64,000 nucleotides of DNA from Leptothrix cholodnii SP-6 (lineage in GTDB: Bacteria > Pseudomonadota > Gammaproteobacteria > Burkholderiales > Burkholderiaceae_C). Within the stretch, counting starts at the first letter, position 1. Each line of letters opens with the position of its first letter. The stretch lies in the NCBI RefSeq assembly GCF_000019785.1, contig NC_010524.1, positions 2,964,001 through 3,028,000 of the forward strand, read 5' to 3'. The notes beneath the pieces are model-generated. The model searched no databases. It saw nothing but the letters and a program-made list of their open reading frames with translations, and had not been told where the DNA came from. Made by a program: the position numbers and the translations under genes. Positions 23,983 to 33,806 of this stretch are shown one piece after another.

Positions 23983-25377
23983 TCAGAACGCGTTGCGGTC
24001 GAAGAAAACCAGCTTGATCGTGCGCGCGATGATGCGCAGATCCATGCCGATCGACCAGGTGCGCAGATAGGCGATGTCGTACTCGACGCGGGCGGCCATC
24101 TTCTCGACCACATCGGTCTCGCCGCGGCAGCCGTTGACCTGGGCCCAGCCGGTGATGCCGGGCTTGACCTTGTGGCGGATCATGTACGAACGGATGATCG
24201 GCCGGTACTCGTCGTTGTGCGCCACCGCATGCGGGCGCGGGCCGACGATGCTCATGCGGCCCTGCAGCACGTTGATGAACTGCGGCAGCTCGTCGAGCGA
24301 GGTGCGGCGCAAGAAGGCGCCGAAGGGCGTGATGCGCGGATCGTCGCGGGTGGCCTGGCGCACCACCCGGCCGTTGTCCATGGCGCGCATCGAGCGGAAC
24401 TTGTAGACCACGATCTCGTCGCCGTCGAGGCCGTTGCGGCGCTGCCTGAAGATCACCGGCCCCGGCGAGCTGAGCTTGACGCCGATGGCGATCGCCACGA
24501 ACAGCGGCGACACCAGCAGCAGGATCAGGCTGGCCAGCACGATGTCGCTGGCGCGCTTGGCCAGGCCGTTGATGCCGACGAACGGGCTCTCGAGCAGGCT
24601 GACGATCGGCACGCCGTCCATGTTGCGCATGCGGCCCTGGATCACGTTGACACCGAACACGTCGGGCACGAAGTAGATCGACACCGCCGTGTCCTGCAGC
24701 GCCGTGAGCAGGCGCATGATGCGCGGCTGCGAGCTCAGCGGCAGCGTGATGTAGACGTCCTTGATGCGGTGGCGGGCGATGCAGTCGACGATCTCGTCGA
24801 AGCGTGCGACCACCCGGTCGGCGGCTTCCGGATGGCGACGCTCGGGCTGGCGATCCTCGACGTAGCCGATGAAATCATGTCCGTAGGAGTGCCGGCTGCC
24901 GAGCGCCTGGGCCACCTTGACGCCCAGCGCGCCGGCACCGATCACCAGCGCGGGTCGGCGCGATTCGGGCTGCGCGGCGTGACTGCGCATCAGGCTGCGG
25001 CCGATCATCACGCAGGCGAACTGGGCCAGCGGCGTGATGGCGGCCCACCACAGCAGCACCGACGGCTCGAAGAACTTGAGGCTGTCGGTGGCGTAGCCGC
25101 ACAGGCCGAGGATCAGCAGCACCACCACCCAGGCCGAGACGATGTCGACCGCGGAGTTGAGCGGCCGCTCGTAGAAGCGGTTGGTGCCGGGAAACACCAG
25201 CACCAGCATCAGGATGCACAGGATCATCACGGCGCGGTTGACCGGCTCGTCATGCAGCACCGTCACGGCCAGGAAGGTCGAGACGGCGAGCAGCGGCTCC
25301 GCGATGGCGGCAACGAAGACCGGCACCGACTGGGGCGCCGAGGCGTTGAAACCGGGTGACGTGCGTTGAGCGTGCAT
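23983..25377 (-). CDS. Undecaprenyl-phosphate sugar-1-phosphate transferase (WcaJ/WbaP-type polyprenyl glycosylphosphotransferase)
   Basis: Initiates exopolysaccharide assembly by moving a hexose-1-phosphate (usually glucose) to undecaprenyl phosphate. 464 residues from ATG 25375-25377. Four or five membrane segments (about 17-130) precede a CoA-binding-like Rossmann domain with VIGAGALGVKVAQAL; after another membrane helix (ASLILLLVSPLFVAIAIGV) comes the catalytic domain with PGPVIFRQRR, YKFRSMR, RRTSLDELPQFINVL, GPRPH and PGITGWAQVNG. Wzx/Wzy, chain-length and glycosyltransferase genes are not in the window, so this pair is either a detached part of a cluster or works with one elsewhere. 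Confidence 0.9.
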   Translation of the reverse strand: MHAQRTSPGFNASAPQSVPVFVAAIAEPLLAVSTFLAVTVLHDEPVNRAVMILCILMLVLVFPGTNRFYERPLNSAVDIVSAWVVVLLILGLCGYATDSLKFFEPSVLLWWAAITPLAQFACVMIGRSLMRSHAAQPESRRPALVIGAGALGVKVAQALGSRHSYGHDFIGYVEDRQPERRHPEAADRVVARFDEIVDCIARHRIKDVYITLPLSSQPRIMRLLTALQDTAVSIYFVPDVFGVNVIQGRMRNMDGVPIVSLLESPFVGINGLAKRASDIVLASLILLLVSPLFVAIAIGVKLSSPGPVIFRQRRNGLDGDEIVVYKFRSMRAMDNGRVVRQATRDDPRITPFGAFLRRTSLDELPQFINVLQGRMSIVGPRPHAVAHNDEYRPIIRSYMIRHKVKPGITGWAQVNGCRGETDVVEKMAARVEYDIAYLRTWSIGMDLRIIARTIKLVFFDRNAF

Positions 25378-25533
25378 CGATGAGGGAATCGCCGGGCGAG
25401 GGCCAGTGTCGGAGGCGCCTATTGTCCGGTGGACACAACGCCGATCCACGCACCGGCGCGGCGCGGCGTGATGCTTTGCGCGCCTGCGCCTCGGTGCAAA
25501 GTCACACCGTGGCGCGTGGCGTTCAAGCGCCGT

Positions 25534-27444
25534 TCAGGCCACGCAGGTCCGGTTCTTGCCCGTGCGCTTGGCCTCGTAGAGCGCCTCGTCGGCGCGCTGC
25601 AGCGCCACCTCGATCGCCTCGCTCGGCCGGTACAGCGTCACGCCGGCCGAGAAGGTCACGAAGCTCTGCTTGCCCTCGTACATGAACAGCTCGGCCGACA
25701 GCAGCCGCTGCACCCGCGTCAGCACCCGCTGCGCCTCGTCGGACGGTGTGCCCGGCAGCAGCACCACGAACTCCTCGCCGCCGTAGCGCGCCAGCGTGTC
25801 GGTCGGCCGCAGGGCCTCGCCGACCCGGCGGGCCAGGAACTTCAGCGCCTCGTCGCCGGTCTGGTGACCCAGGCTGTCGTTCAGGCGCTTGAAGTTGTCG
25901 ATGTCGAGCAGCCCGATCGCCAGGTCGGCGGACTCGCGCTCGACCCGTGCACGCTCGGCGTCGAAGCAGCGCAGCAGGCCGCGCCGGTTGGCGATCTGCG
26001 TGAGCTGGTCGGTGCAGACCTCCTGCGACAGCTGGCGCAGCTCGGCCTCGAGCTCGACCACCCGGTCGGCCATCGTGCGCGCCCGTTCGTGTTCATCGTG
26101 CAGGCGCTGCGTGGTCTGGCTGACCAGCATGTGCACCGTGCGGGTCTCGTCGACCATCTCGCGCACCACGCCGGCCAGGCCCTCGAGCGAATCGGCCGAG
26201 CCGATCACCTCGGCGTAGCGGCCCACGCTTTCGTTGAAGCGGCCGGTGTGGGCACCGAGTTCGCCGATGTCCTGCAGCATGCGGTGGATCAGGTGCTTGA
26301 GCGCGTCACGCGCCTGCGCCCGCTCGCGGCGCAACTGCTGCTGGCGCGCGCGGGTGGTGCCGAGCAGTTCGCTGACGGCGCTGACGCCGCGGCTGCTCAG
26401 GCCCATGCCGAGCTGTTCGCGCATCGCCAGGCACTGGCCTTCGACCCAGCTGTCGTCCTCGGCCAGTTCACCGAGCCCGTCAGTCAGCTCGTTGACCAGC
26501 GCACCGAGCTGGTCGACGAGGTGGTGGCGGTGCTGCAGGACGCGCCGCACGTCGTCGCAGGCGCTCTGCAGTTCGGCGATGTCGGCCGGCTCGTGACGGG
26601 CCTCTCTCACCGCGCTGGCCGCGCGCTGCAGCTTGCCGCCGACCTCGCCGGAGCGGCTCTCGCCCGGTGGCAAGGCAGCCTGCAGCGACGCTTCGAGCAG
26701 GTGCACGACCTGCGGCCATGCGCCCGGCTGCCCGCTCGGTGCGGACAGCGGCCCGCCGCCGGCCGCGACACCGCTGATCGCCTGCGTCAACGCCTGCTCG
26801 GCCTGCGCCAGCGGATCACCGGCCGCCTCCGCCTGCACGGGCGCTTCGCCGGCCGCGCCATCGGCAGACGGTTCGGCGTCGGCATCGACCGGCGCCGCGT
26901 CGCTGTCCCAGCTGGCGACCAGACTCTGCAGCCGCTGCTGCAGCCGCTGCGGATCGCTGCGGCAGGAACTGAGCACGTGCTTGATGCTGTCCTTGCGGCG
27001 CCCCACCGGCCAGGTGCGCGAGCCCCGCTCGAGGCAGCGGCTGCTGCGCTCGATCACCTCGGCCCAGGCCTGGGCCTGCTGCGCGGCGCTGGGCGCCTCG
27101 GCCTCGACGACGCTGGCGACCTCCTGCCAGCGCTGCGATTGCAGGGCCTGGCTCAGGCGGTCGCGCGCCGCGCCGGCCGGCAGCAAGCGCGTCACGATGC
27201 CCTGCACCGCCGCCCGTGCGACGGCGCCGGCCGGTTCGGCAGCGGCCTCACCGATGCCCTCGCCGCCTTCTTCGCGCCACGCACGCGCGTAATTGGCCGG
27301 CGTGGGCTCGAGCTTGGCCATCGCGAGACGGCGCAAGGCCGCCTTGGCGAGCGACGCACTCGCGCCGGCCCCCGCACCGGGACCGGCACCGGCAGCCGCC
27401 GCTCCCGCACCCGTCACTGCGCCCGCTTCCCTGGTTCGTTCCAT
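25534..27444 (-). CDS. Diguanylate cyclase with long helical N-terminal region
   Basis: 636 residues from ATG 27442-27444 (AGCAGG 7 nt upstream; a GTG at 27450 is possible). The C-terminal 170 residues are a GGDEF domain with the active-site RYGGEEFV, the metal aspartate in LLDIDNFKRLND, and an intact nucleotide site. The N-terminal 460 residues are soluble, mostly helical and Ala/Gln/Arg-rich, with coiled-coil character just before the cyclase (RLHDEHERARTMADRVVELEAELRQ). No PAS, GAF or membrane segment is recognised, so the input signal is unknown. An I-site RxxD upstream of GGEEF is present as RPTD, consistent with product inhibition. Neighbour of the exopolysaccharide genes. Confidence 0.9.
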   Translation of the reverse strand: MERTREAGAVTGAGAAAAGAGPGAGAGASASLAKAALRRLAMAKLEPTPANYARAWREEGGEGIGEAAAEPAGAVARAAVQGIVTRLLPAGAARDRLSQALQSQRWQEVASVVEAEAPSAAQQAQAWAEVIERSSRCLERGSRTWPVGRRKDSIKHVLSSCRSDPQRLQQRLQSLVASWDSDAAPVDADAEPSADGAAGEAPVQAEAAGDPLAQAEQALTQAISGVAAGGGPLSAPSGQPGAWPQVVHLLEASLQAALPPGESRSGEVGGKLQRAASAVREARHEPADIAELQSACDDVRRVLQHRHHLVDQLGALVNELTDGLGELAEDDSWVEGQCLAMREQLGMGLSSRGVSAVSELLGTTRARQQQLRRERAQARDALKHLIHRMLQDIGELGAHTGRFNESVGRYAEVIGSADSLEGLAGVVREMVDETRTVHMLVSQTTQRLHDEHERARTMADRVVELEAELRQLSQEVCTDQLTQIANRRGLLRCFDAERARVERESADLAIGLLDIDNFKRLNDSLGHQTGDEALKFLARRVGEALRPTDTLARYGGEEFVVLLPGTPSDEAQRVLTRVQRLLSAELFMYEGKQSFVTFSAGVTLYRPSEAIEVALQRADEALYEAKRTGKNRTCVA

Positions 27445-27559
27445 CGTCACACCTGCTCGATTGCGCCTCGAAACGCCGTCGGCACGTCGCTCGAAGACGA
27501 CGCCGGACGGCCTTCAGCCACGGCCGCACCGATCGGCACCGCAGCCCCCTGCGCGTGTG

Positions 27560-29722
27560 TCAGACCCGAGCCACGGCCTTGCGACGGAACTCCGTCACCC
27601 ACCGCACCACCTCGTCGGGCGGCAGCGGCTGGGAGAACAGGAAGCCCTGCATCGTGTGGCAACCCAGGCGCAACAAGACATCGCGCTGGTACTCGTTTTC
27701 GACACCTTCGGCCACCAACTTGAGCTTCAGGCTGTGCGCCAGCGCAATGATCGCGGTGACCACCGCCGACGACCCGCCGGTGCGGTCGAGCCGCTGCACG
27801 AACGAGCGGTCGATCTTGAGCTCGCTGATGGGCAGCTGGGTGAGGTAGGAAAGCGACGAATAGCCGGTGCCGAAGTCGTCGATCGAGATGCCCACGCCGT
27901 GCTGGGTCAGGCGATGCAGCATCGGCATCACCTCGTCCAGGCCCTTCATCAGGCTGGTCTCGGTGATCTCGAGTTCGAGCGAACTCAGCGGCACGTCGTG
28001 CGCCGCCGCGGCTTCATGGATGTGGTCGAGCACGTTGCCGCGCTCGAAGCTGCGGCTGGGCAGGTTGACCGCCACCTTCAGGTCGAGCCCGGCGCTGTCG
28101 CGCCACGAGCGGATCTGGCGCGTCGCCTCGCGCATCGCCCACTCGCTGATCGGCAGGATCAGCCCGGTCTCCTCGGCCAGCGGGATGAAGTCGCCCGGCG
28201 GCACCAGTTCGCCGTTGCGATGCCAGCGCATCAGGGCCTCGACACCGACCAGCCGGCCGCGCGCCACGTCCACCTTGGGCTGGTAGTGCAGCACCAGCTC
28301 GCCGCGTTCGAGGGCCTTGTGCAGGGCGCTTTCGAGCTCGAGCTTCTCGCGGCCCTTGCCCGACATCTGCGGCTGGAAGACCTTGACGTTGTTGCGCCCC
28401 GAATCCTTGACCGCATACATCGCCATGTCGGCGTTGCGCAGCAGGTCGACCACGCTGATGCCGTCGCGCGGGAACATCGCCAGGCCGACGCTGGCGGTGA
28501 CGAAATACTCGGCACCGCCCAGCACCACCGGCGCCCGCATGGCTTCGAGGATGCGCTGCGCCGTCTCCAGTGCCTCCGGCTCGTCGGCGACCTCGGGCAG
28601 CAGGGTCACGAACTCGTCGCCGCCGAGCCGGGCCACCGCCTCGAGCGAGCGGTGCGAGCGCAGCAGGGTGGCGTCGATCGACATGTCGGCCAGCTGGTCG
28701 CTGTGGCGCACGCACGAGCGCAGGCGCCGGCCGATCTCCATCAGCAGTTCGTCGCCGACGCCGTGGCCGAGGGTGTCGTTGATGACCTTGAAACGGTCCA
28801 GGTCGATCAGCAGCAGCGCACACGGATGGCCCAGCCGGCGCGCATGTTCGAGCGCCCGCTCGGCCCGCCAGATCAGCTGGCGGCGGTTGGGCAGGCCGGT
28901 CAGGGCGTCGAAGTTGGCCAGGTGCCGGATCTTGTCCTCGATCAGGCGCCGGTCGGTCACGTCCTGGAGGATGCCGGCGTAGCCGACCACGTTGCCGTGC
29001 TCGTTGAACTCGGGCTCGGCCTCGATGTGGATGATGCGCTGGCGGTGGTCGGGCATCACCACGTTCACGTCGGTGTCGAGCACCGTGCTGTGGCGCACCA
29101 CCTCGCGCAGCCGGCTGCAGACACCGGCGCGCTCGTTGGCCACCAGCGAGCGCAGCAGCCGGCGCAGGCCCAGGTGATCGTGCGGGCCGTGGCCGAGCAC
29201 GCGCAGCGCCTCGGGCTCGAGCATCAGGCCGGCCGAATCGCCGCGCCACTCGAAACTGCCCATGCGCGCCAGGTCCTGCGCGCGCGCCAGCTTGGAGCGG
29301 CTGCGCAGCAGCTCGAGCTGGATGCGCGCGGTGCGCAGCAGGTGCCGCAGGCGCCCGGCCAGCAGGCGCCACTGATGGCTCTTGACGAAGAAGTCGGTCG
29401 CGCCGACCTCGTAGGCGCGCTCGATCGAGGCCTCGTCGTCGAGCCCGGTCAGCATCAGCACCGGCATCAGCTCGAAACCCGGCAGGCCGCGCAGCTCGAC
29501 GCAGGTGTCGAAGCCGTCGAGCCCCGGCATCATCGCGTCGAGCACGATCAGGTCGGGCGTCCAGTCGCCCAGCAGGCGCAGCGCGCTCAGGCCGCCGGTG
29601 GCCTCGGTGACGGCAAAACCGCGTTCACGCAGGGCTGCCGAGGTCAACAGCAGCGTGACCTCGTCGTCGTCGACCAGCAGGATCCTGGGCTGGCGGTCGG
29701 GTTCTTCATCACGCAGGTACAT
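27560..29722 (-). CDS. Response regulator with REC-PAS-GGDEF-EAL architecture
   Basis: 720 residues. The receiver domain (12-135) has the acidic pocket DDD at 18-20, phospho-acceptor D62 and lysine in FFVKSHQW. A PAS-like region (about 150-270) follows, then GGDEF (about 275-455) with intact RLGGDEFV, and EAL (about 475-710) with VEALMRW, ETSLMKGLDEV, DDFGTGYSS and KIDRSFVQ. All catalytic signatures of both domains are intact, so it could make or degrade c-di-GMP. It starts 9 bp after the stop of the hybrid kinase, which is its obvious phospho-donor through the kinase's Hpt domain. Confidence 0.93.
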   Translation of the reverse strand: MYLRDEEPDRQPRILLVDDDEVTLLLTSAALRERGFAVTEATGGLSALRLLGDWTPDLIVLDAMMPGLDGFDTCVELRGLPGFELMPVLMLTGLDDEASIERAYEVGATDFFVKSHQWRLLAGRLRHLLRTARIQLELLRSRSKLARAQDLARMGSFEWRGDSAGLMLEPEALRVLGHGPHDHLGLRRLLRSLVANERAGVCSRLREVVRHSTVLDTDVNVVMPDHRQRIIHIEAEPEFNEHGNVVGYAGILQDVTDRRLIEDKIRHLANFDALTGLPNRRQLIWRAERALEHARRLGHPCALLLIDLDRFKVINDTLGHGVGDELLMEIGRRLRSCVRHSDQLADMSIDATLLRSHRSLEAVARLGGDEFVTLLPEVADEPEALETAQRILEAMRAPVVLGGAEYFVTASVGLAMFPRDGISVVDLLRNADMAMYAVKDSGRNNVKVFQPQMSGKGREKLELESALHKALERGELVLHYQPKVDVARGRLVGVEALMRWHRNGELVPPGDFIPLAEETGLILPISEWAMREATRQIRSWRDSAGLDLKVAVNLPSRSFERGNVLDHIHEAAAAHDVPLSSLELEITETSLMKGLDEVMPMLHRLTQHGVGISIDDFGTGYSSLSYLTQLPISELKIDRSFVQRLDRTGGSSAVVTAIIALAHSLKLKLVAEGVENEYQRDVLLRLGCHTMQGFLFSQPLPPDEVVRWVTEFRRKAVARV

Positions 29723-29731
29723 GACGCATTC

Positions 29732-32700
29732 TCAGGCCGGTTGCGCCTCGATGTAGGGGTGAAGCCCCTGTTGCACCCGCAGCATCTCCAGTTGCAGCTG
29801 ATTGAGCCGGGTCGCGAGCAGATCCAGCCCCACGCCCTGGCGCAGCTGGGCCTCGCAGTCGACGCACATCTGCGCCAGCGCCAGCGCGCCCACGCTCTGC
29901 GACGACGACTTCAGGGTGTGCAGCACGTGGCGCACCAGCGCGGCGTCCTGGCCCGACTGGCCCTCGGCCAGCTGGGTCAGCATGCGGCCGATCGACGCAT
30001 CGAAGGCTTTCAGGACCCGTTCCAGCAAGCGGTTCCGGCCGCCGGGATCGAGTTCGCGCAAGCGCTGCAGCGCCTGCACGTCGAGCATCGGGGCGCCGCC
30101 GCGCAGTGTGGCCTCGCCCGGCGGGGCGGGCGCCGGATCGGGCGCAGCGCGGCTGTCGTCGGCCGGCAGGCCGGTGCCGACCAGGCCCGGCACCACGCCC
30201 TGCAGGATGCCGAGCAGCTGGCTCTGGCGATAGGGCTTGGACAGATAGGCGTCGAAGCCGAAGCCCAGGAAACGCTCCTCGTCGCCGTCGAGCGCATTCG
30301 CCGTCACCGCCACCACCGGCAGATTGGCGGGGGTGCGCAGCTTGAAGCGGCTGCTTTCGCCGCGCCGGATCCAGTGCAGCGCCTCGATGCCGTCCATGCC
30401 CGGCATCTGGATGTCCATCAGCACCAGATCGACGGGCTGCTCGCACAGCACCCGCAGGCCATCGAGCGCGGTGCCGGCCACCCGCACGCGGCAACCCAGG
30501 CGGTGCAGCATCTGGCCCATCACCTCCTGGTTGACGGGGTTGTCCTCGACCACCAGCACCTGCGCCCGGACCTGCGCGTCGACCGGCTCGACACCGCGGC
30601 TGGCGGTGACACCCAGGATCGCCTGGCGCAGCTCGGCCTTGCGCACCGGCTTGTGGATGAAGCGCACGAAACCGGCGTCCTGCGCCAGCCGGGCGTCGTC
30701 GGGCGCGCTGGCCGACGACAGCATCACCAGCTGGGTGCCGGGCGCCAGACCCTCTGCGCGCAGGGCCTTGGCGAAACCGATGCCGTCGAGCCGCGGCATG
30801 CGCCAGTCGACCAGCGCGATGTCGAAATCGGGCTGATCGGCCGGCCGGTTGCGCAGCAGCTCGAGCGCCGCCTGGCCGTCGACGGCCAGCGTCACGCTCA
30901 GGCCCCAGGCGCTCAGCAGGTGGTCGAGCACGGTGCGGTTGGTGGCGTGGTCCTCGACCACCAGCACCCGCGCCTGCGGCAGCGCGGTGAGCTCGCCGGC
31001 CTCGCTGTCGCGGCCGCTGCCGGGCTCGAAGGTCATCGTGAAACGGAACTCCGAGCCGACGCCGGGCTGGCTGACCACATCGATCTGGCCGCCCATCAGC
31101 TCGACCAGCTGGCGCGAGATCGCCAGCCCCAGCCCGGTGCCGCCGTAGCGCCGCGCCATGCCGCCGTGGGCTTGCGTGAAGGCCGTGAACAGCCGCGGCA
31201 GCAGCTCGGCGGCCATGCCGATGCCGGTGTCACGCACGCGGAACTCCAGCATCGCCGGCGCCCCGGCCCGCGGCCGCGGCAGGAACCGCAGGTCAACCGT
31301 GACCTCGCCGTGTTCGGTGAACTTGACCGCGTTGGCCACCAGATTCGTGAGCACCTGGCGCAGCCGCAGCGGGTCGGCCAGCACATTGGCCGGCACATCG
31401 CCGGTCTCGCGAAAGCTCAGCTCCAGGCCTTTCTCGTGCGCGCGCGGGGCCAGCAGGTCGAGCGTGTCCTCGATCAGCGTGCGCAGGTTGAAGTCGGTCG
31501 GCGCCAGTTCGAGCCGGCCGGCCTCGATCTTCGAGAAGTCGAGCACGTCGTTGATGATCTCCAGCAGGTTCTCGCCCGAGCGGTAGACCGCCTGCGCGAA
31601 GCGGCGCTGGCGGTCGTCGAGCCGGGTGCCCAGCAGCAGCTCGGTCATGCCGAGGATGCCGTTCATCGGGGTGCGGATCTCGTGGCTCATGCTGGCCATG
31701 AACTGGCTCTTGGCCTGGCTGGCGGCCTCGGCCACGTCGCGGGCGGCCTGCAGCTGCAGCGCCCGCTCGCGCTCGTCGGTGACATCGTCGAGCAGGCCGT
31801 AGACGCGCGTCTCGCCGCCCGGCAGCACCCGCGTGCGGGTGCGCTGGCGCAACCAGCGCAGGCCGCGGCCGGGGTGGCGGATGCGCAGCGTCACGTCGGT
31901 GGCCTCGAGGGCTTCTTCGTGTTCGCGCTGCTGCGCCAGCAGCCGGGCGTCGTCGGGCAGCACCAGCGACTGCAGCAGGTCGGGGTGCTCGCGCCGGTCG
32001 GCCACCTTCAGGCCCAGCATCTGATACATGCGCGGGCCGATGTAATACCACTGGTCGCGCGCCGGGTTGCTGATGAAAACGCCCTCGTCGATGGTCTCGA
32101 CCAGCTCGCGGTAGCGGGTTTCGGACTCGCGCAGGCGCAGCTCGTCGCGGCGCTGGCGGGTGACGTCGCGCAGCTGCGTGATCACCACCCGGGGCGGGCC
32201 GTGGCGATCCTGCACCGCCACGTGGCGGGCGCTGATGACGCGCCGACCCTCGACCGTCGGCCAGACGAACTCGTGCTCGACCGCGCCCGGACGCTGCAGC
32301 ACCTCGTCGAGCTCGGCGCGGATGCGCTCGTGCAGGCCGGCGCCGAGCATGTCGTCAAGGCCGCTGTTGCCCGGCGTCGGCGAGACGCCGAACTCGATCT
32401 GGGCGTGGCGGTTCAGCGACAGCACCTGCATCCGCTGGGCGTCCAGCACCAGCAGGCTGATCGGCAGGTTCTCGGTCAGCGCGGCCAGCAGCTCGCGCTG
32501 CTCGTCGTTGCCGGATTCGTGCGCCTTGCGGCTCGAGATGTCGGAGCACAGGCAGACGAACTGCAGCCGGCCGGTGGTCTCGTCGATCACCTGCGCGGCG
32601 TCGACCTCCAGCCAGTATGGCTGGCCGGGCTCGGCGCAGGCCTGGCCGCGGCGCGCCACGAACTCGTGCCGGAAGGCACCGCTGCCGGCGAACAGGGTGC

Positions 32701-33616
32701 GCAACTGGGCGGCGGCGTCGCTGCGCGTGAGGTCACGCGCCAGCGCTTCCCAGAGCGGGCGGCCCTGCACCTCCAGCGGCAGGTGGCCGGTGATCTCGGC
32801 AAAGGCCGGGTGGACCCATTCGATCCGGCCGTTCTGGTCGGTGATGACGGTCGAGCGACCGGTGCGCGAGGCCAGCATCGCCACCTGGGCGAGCTGCTCG
32901 TCGCGCTGGCGGGCCAGCTGCAGGTCGGCCTCGCGGCGTGCCACCGCCGCCAGCTGCAGGGCGAGCATGCCCAGCAGCGGCAGCACCTCGGGGTCGAAGC
33001 GGTCGGGATCGTGAAACTCGAGCGCCGCCAGCGTCGGCCGCAGCGGCTCGCTCGCGGCCAGCCCGGCGACGGCGACCGGGCCGGGCCCGTGATCGGGGGT
33101 CTCGAGCGTGAGCACCGGCAGCACCAGCACCTGGCGCACACCCGGCGCCCGCCAGTTCCAGGCCTGCGGGCTGACGCCGACCGCGCCGTATTCGACCTGG
33201 CCGCGGCTCAGCGCCCGGCCCAGCGGGCAGCGCTCGGCTTCGACCAGCACCAGCTGCGCCAGGTCGATCCACTCGTCGTCGGTGCTGCTTTCGGGGCCCC
33301 AGGGCTGCACCAGGCTCGAAGCCGGCCGCCACTGCATCACCTGGACCAGGCCGACGCCCTGCGCGCCGAGTGCGCGGGCGACGCTCGGCGCCACCACCGT
33401 CATCGCGTCCAGCAACCGCGAGGTCGACGACACCGCCCGCGCCAGTCGCCACAACAGGTCGGGCGTGAGGGTCTCGACCGGTTTCACGTTCGCTGGCATG
33501 CCGGGCCGCTGTCCAGATCGATCCCGAGGCGGTGAATCGTCATCATCGAATGAGGTTGAAGGAATCGCCGACGCAGCCCCGCGCGTGGCCTGCGTTTTCA
33601 CATTTGCGCGCAGCAT
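29732..33616 (-). CDS. Hybrid sensor histidine kinase, GAF-PAS3-HisKA-HATPase-REC2-Hpt
   Basis: 1294 residues counted from ATG 33614-33616; ATG 33497-33499 ([11 protein letters not shown]) is an equally plausible start, since neither has a clear ribosome site and the extra N-terminus is low-complexity. Domains: GAF-like (about 50-230), three PAS (245-365, 375-495, 505-620), HisKA with [14 protein letters not shown] (H645), HATPase with [17 protein letters not shown] and GTGLGLAIS, receiver 1 with [10 protein letters not shown], receiver 2 with [10 protein letters not shown], and an Hpt domain with [11 protein letters not shown]. No membrane helix, so it senses cytoplasmic signals. A full phosphorelay in one chain, feeding the REC-GGDEF-EAL protein encoded 9 bp downstream. 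Confidence 0.93.
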   Translation of the reverse strand: MLRANVKTQATRGAASAIPSTSFDDDDSPPRDRSGQRPGMPANVKPVETLTPDLLWRLARAVSSTSRLLDAMTVVAPSVARALGAQGVGLVQVMQWRPASSLVQPWGPESSTDDEWIDLAQLVLVEAERCPLGRALSRGQVEYGAVGVSPQAWNWRAPGVRQVLVLPVLTLETPDHGPGPVAVAGLAASEPLRPTLAALEFHDPDRFDPEVLPLLGMLALQLAAVARREADLQLARQRDEQLAQVAMLASRTGRSTVITDQNGRIEWVHPAFAEITGHLPLEVQGRPLWEALARDLTRSDAAAQLRTLFAGSGAFRHEFVARRGQACAEPGQPYWLEVDAAQVIDETTGRLQFVCLCSDISSRKAHESGNDEQRELLAALTENLPISLLVLDAQRMQVLSLNRHAQIEFGVSPTPGNSGLDDMLGAGLHERIRAELDEVLQRPGAVEHEFVWPTVEGRRVISARHVAVQDRHGPPRVVITQLRDVTRQRRDELRLRESETRYRELVETIDEGVFISNPARDQWYYIGPRMYQMLGLKVADRREHPDLLQSLVLPDDARLLAQQREHEEALEATDVTLRIRHPGRGLRWLRQRTRTRVLPGGETRVYGLLDDVTDERERALQLQAARDVAEAASQAKSQFMASMSHEIRTPMNGILGMTELLLGTRLDDRQRRFAQAVYRSGENLLEIINDVLDFSKIEAGRLELAPTDFNLRTLIEDTLDLLAPRAHEKGLELSFRETGDVPANVLADPLRLRQVLTNLVANAVKFTEHGEVTVDLRFLPRPRAGAPAMLEFRVRDTGIGMAAELLPRLFTAFTQAHGGMARRYGGTGLGLAISRQLVELMGGQIDVVSQPGVGSEFRFTMTFEPGSGRDSEAGELTALPQARVLVVEDHATNRTVLDHLLSAWGLSVTLAVDGQAALELLRNRPADQPDFDIALVDWRMPRLDGIGFAKALRAEGLAPGTQLVMLSSASAPDDARLAQDAGFVRFIHKPVRKAELRQAILGVTASRGVEPVDAQVRAQVLVVEDNPVNQEVMGQMLHRLGCRVRVAGTALDGLRVLCEQPVDLVLMDIQMPGMDGIEALHWIRRGESSRFKLRTPANLPVVAVTANALDGDEERFLGFGFDAYLSKPYRQSQLLGILQGVVPGLVGTGLPADDSRAAPDPAPAPPGEATLRGGAPMLDVQALQRLRELDPGGRNRLLERVLKAFDASIGRMLTQLAEGQSGQDAALVRHVLHTLKSSSQSVGALALAQMCVDCEAQLRQGVGLDLLATRLNQLQLEMLRVQQGLHPYIEAQPA

Positions 33617-33806
33617 AGGGCTCGCGCCAGGCCCCTTCGAGCACGCAGCGATCCCGAACGCGCAATTTCGCCGATGTGCGCGAGCGCCGCCCGAGGGGCA
33701 CCATGCGCAGGCGGCGGGTGCGGCACCGACGCATCCCTACAATTGCTTTCATGTGGCGCGATGATCAGCATTCAGACGGTTTGGCCGGTGGCACCGAAGG
33801 GCCCGC

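Noticed and set aside
27293..33535. A 2080-codon open frame on the plus strand, opposite the hybrid kinase and the REC-GGDEF-EAL gene
   Set aside because: It mirrors the third-codon GC bias of the real minus-strand genes; its translation is rich in His, Arg, Gln and Ala with no domain, while both minus-strand genes have full domain sets.
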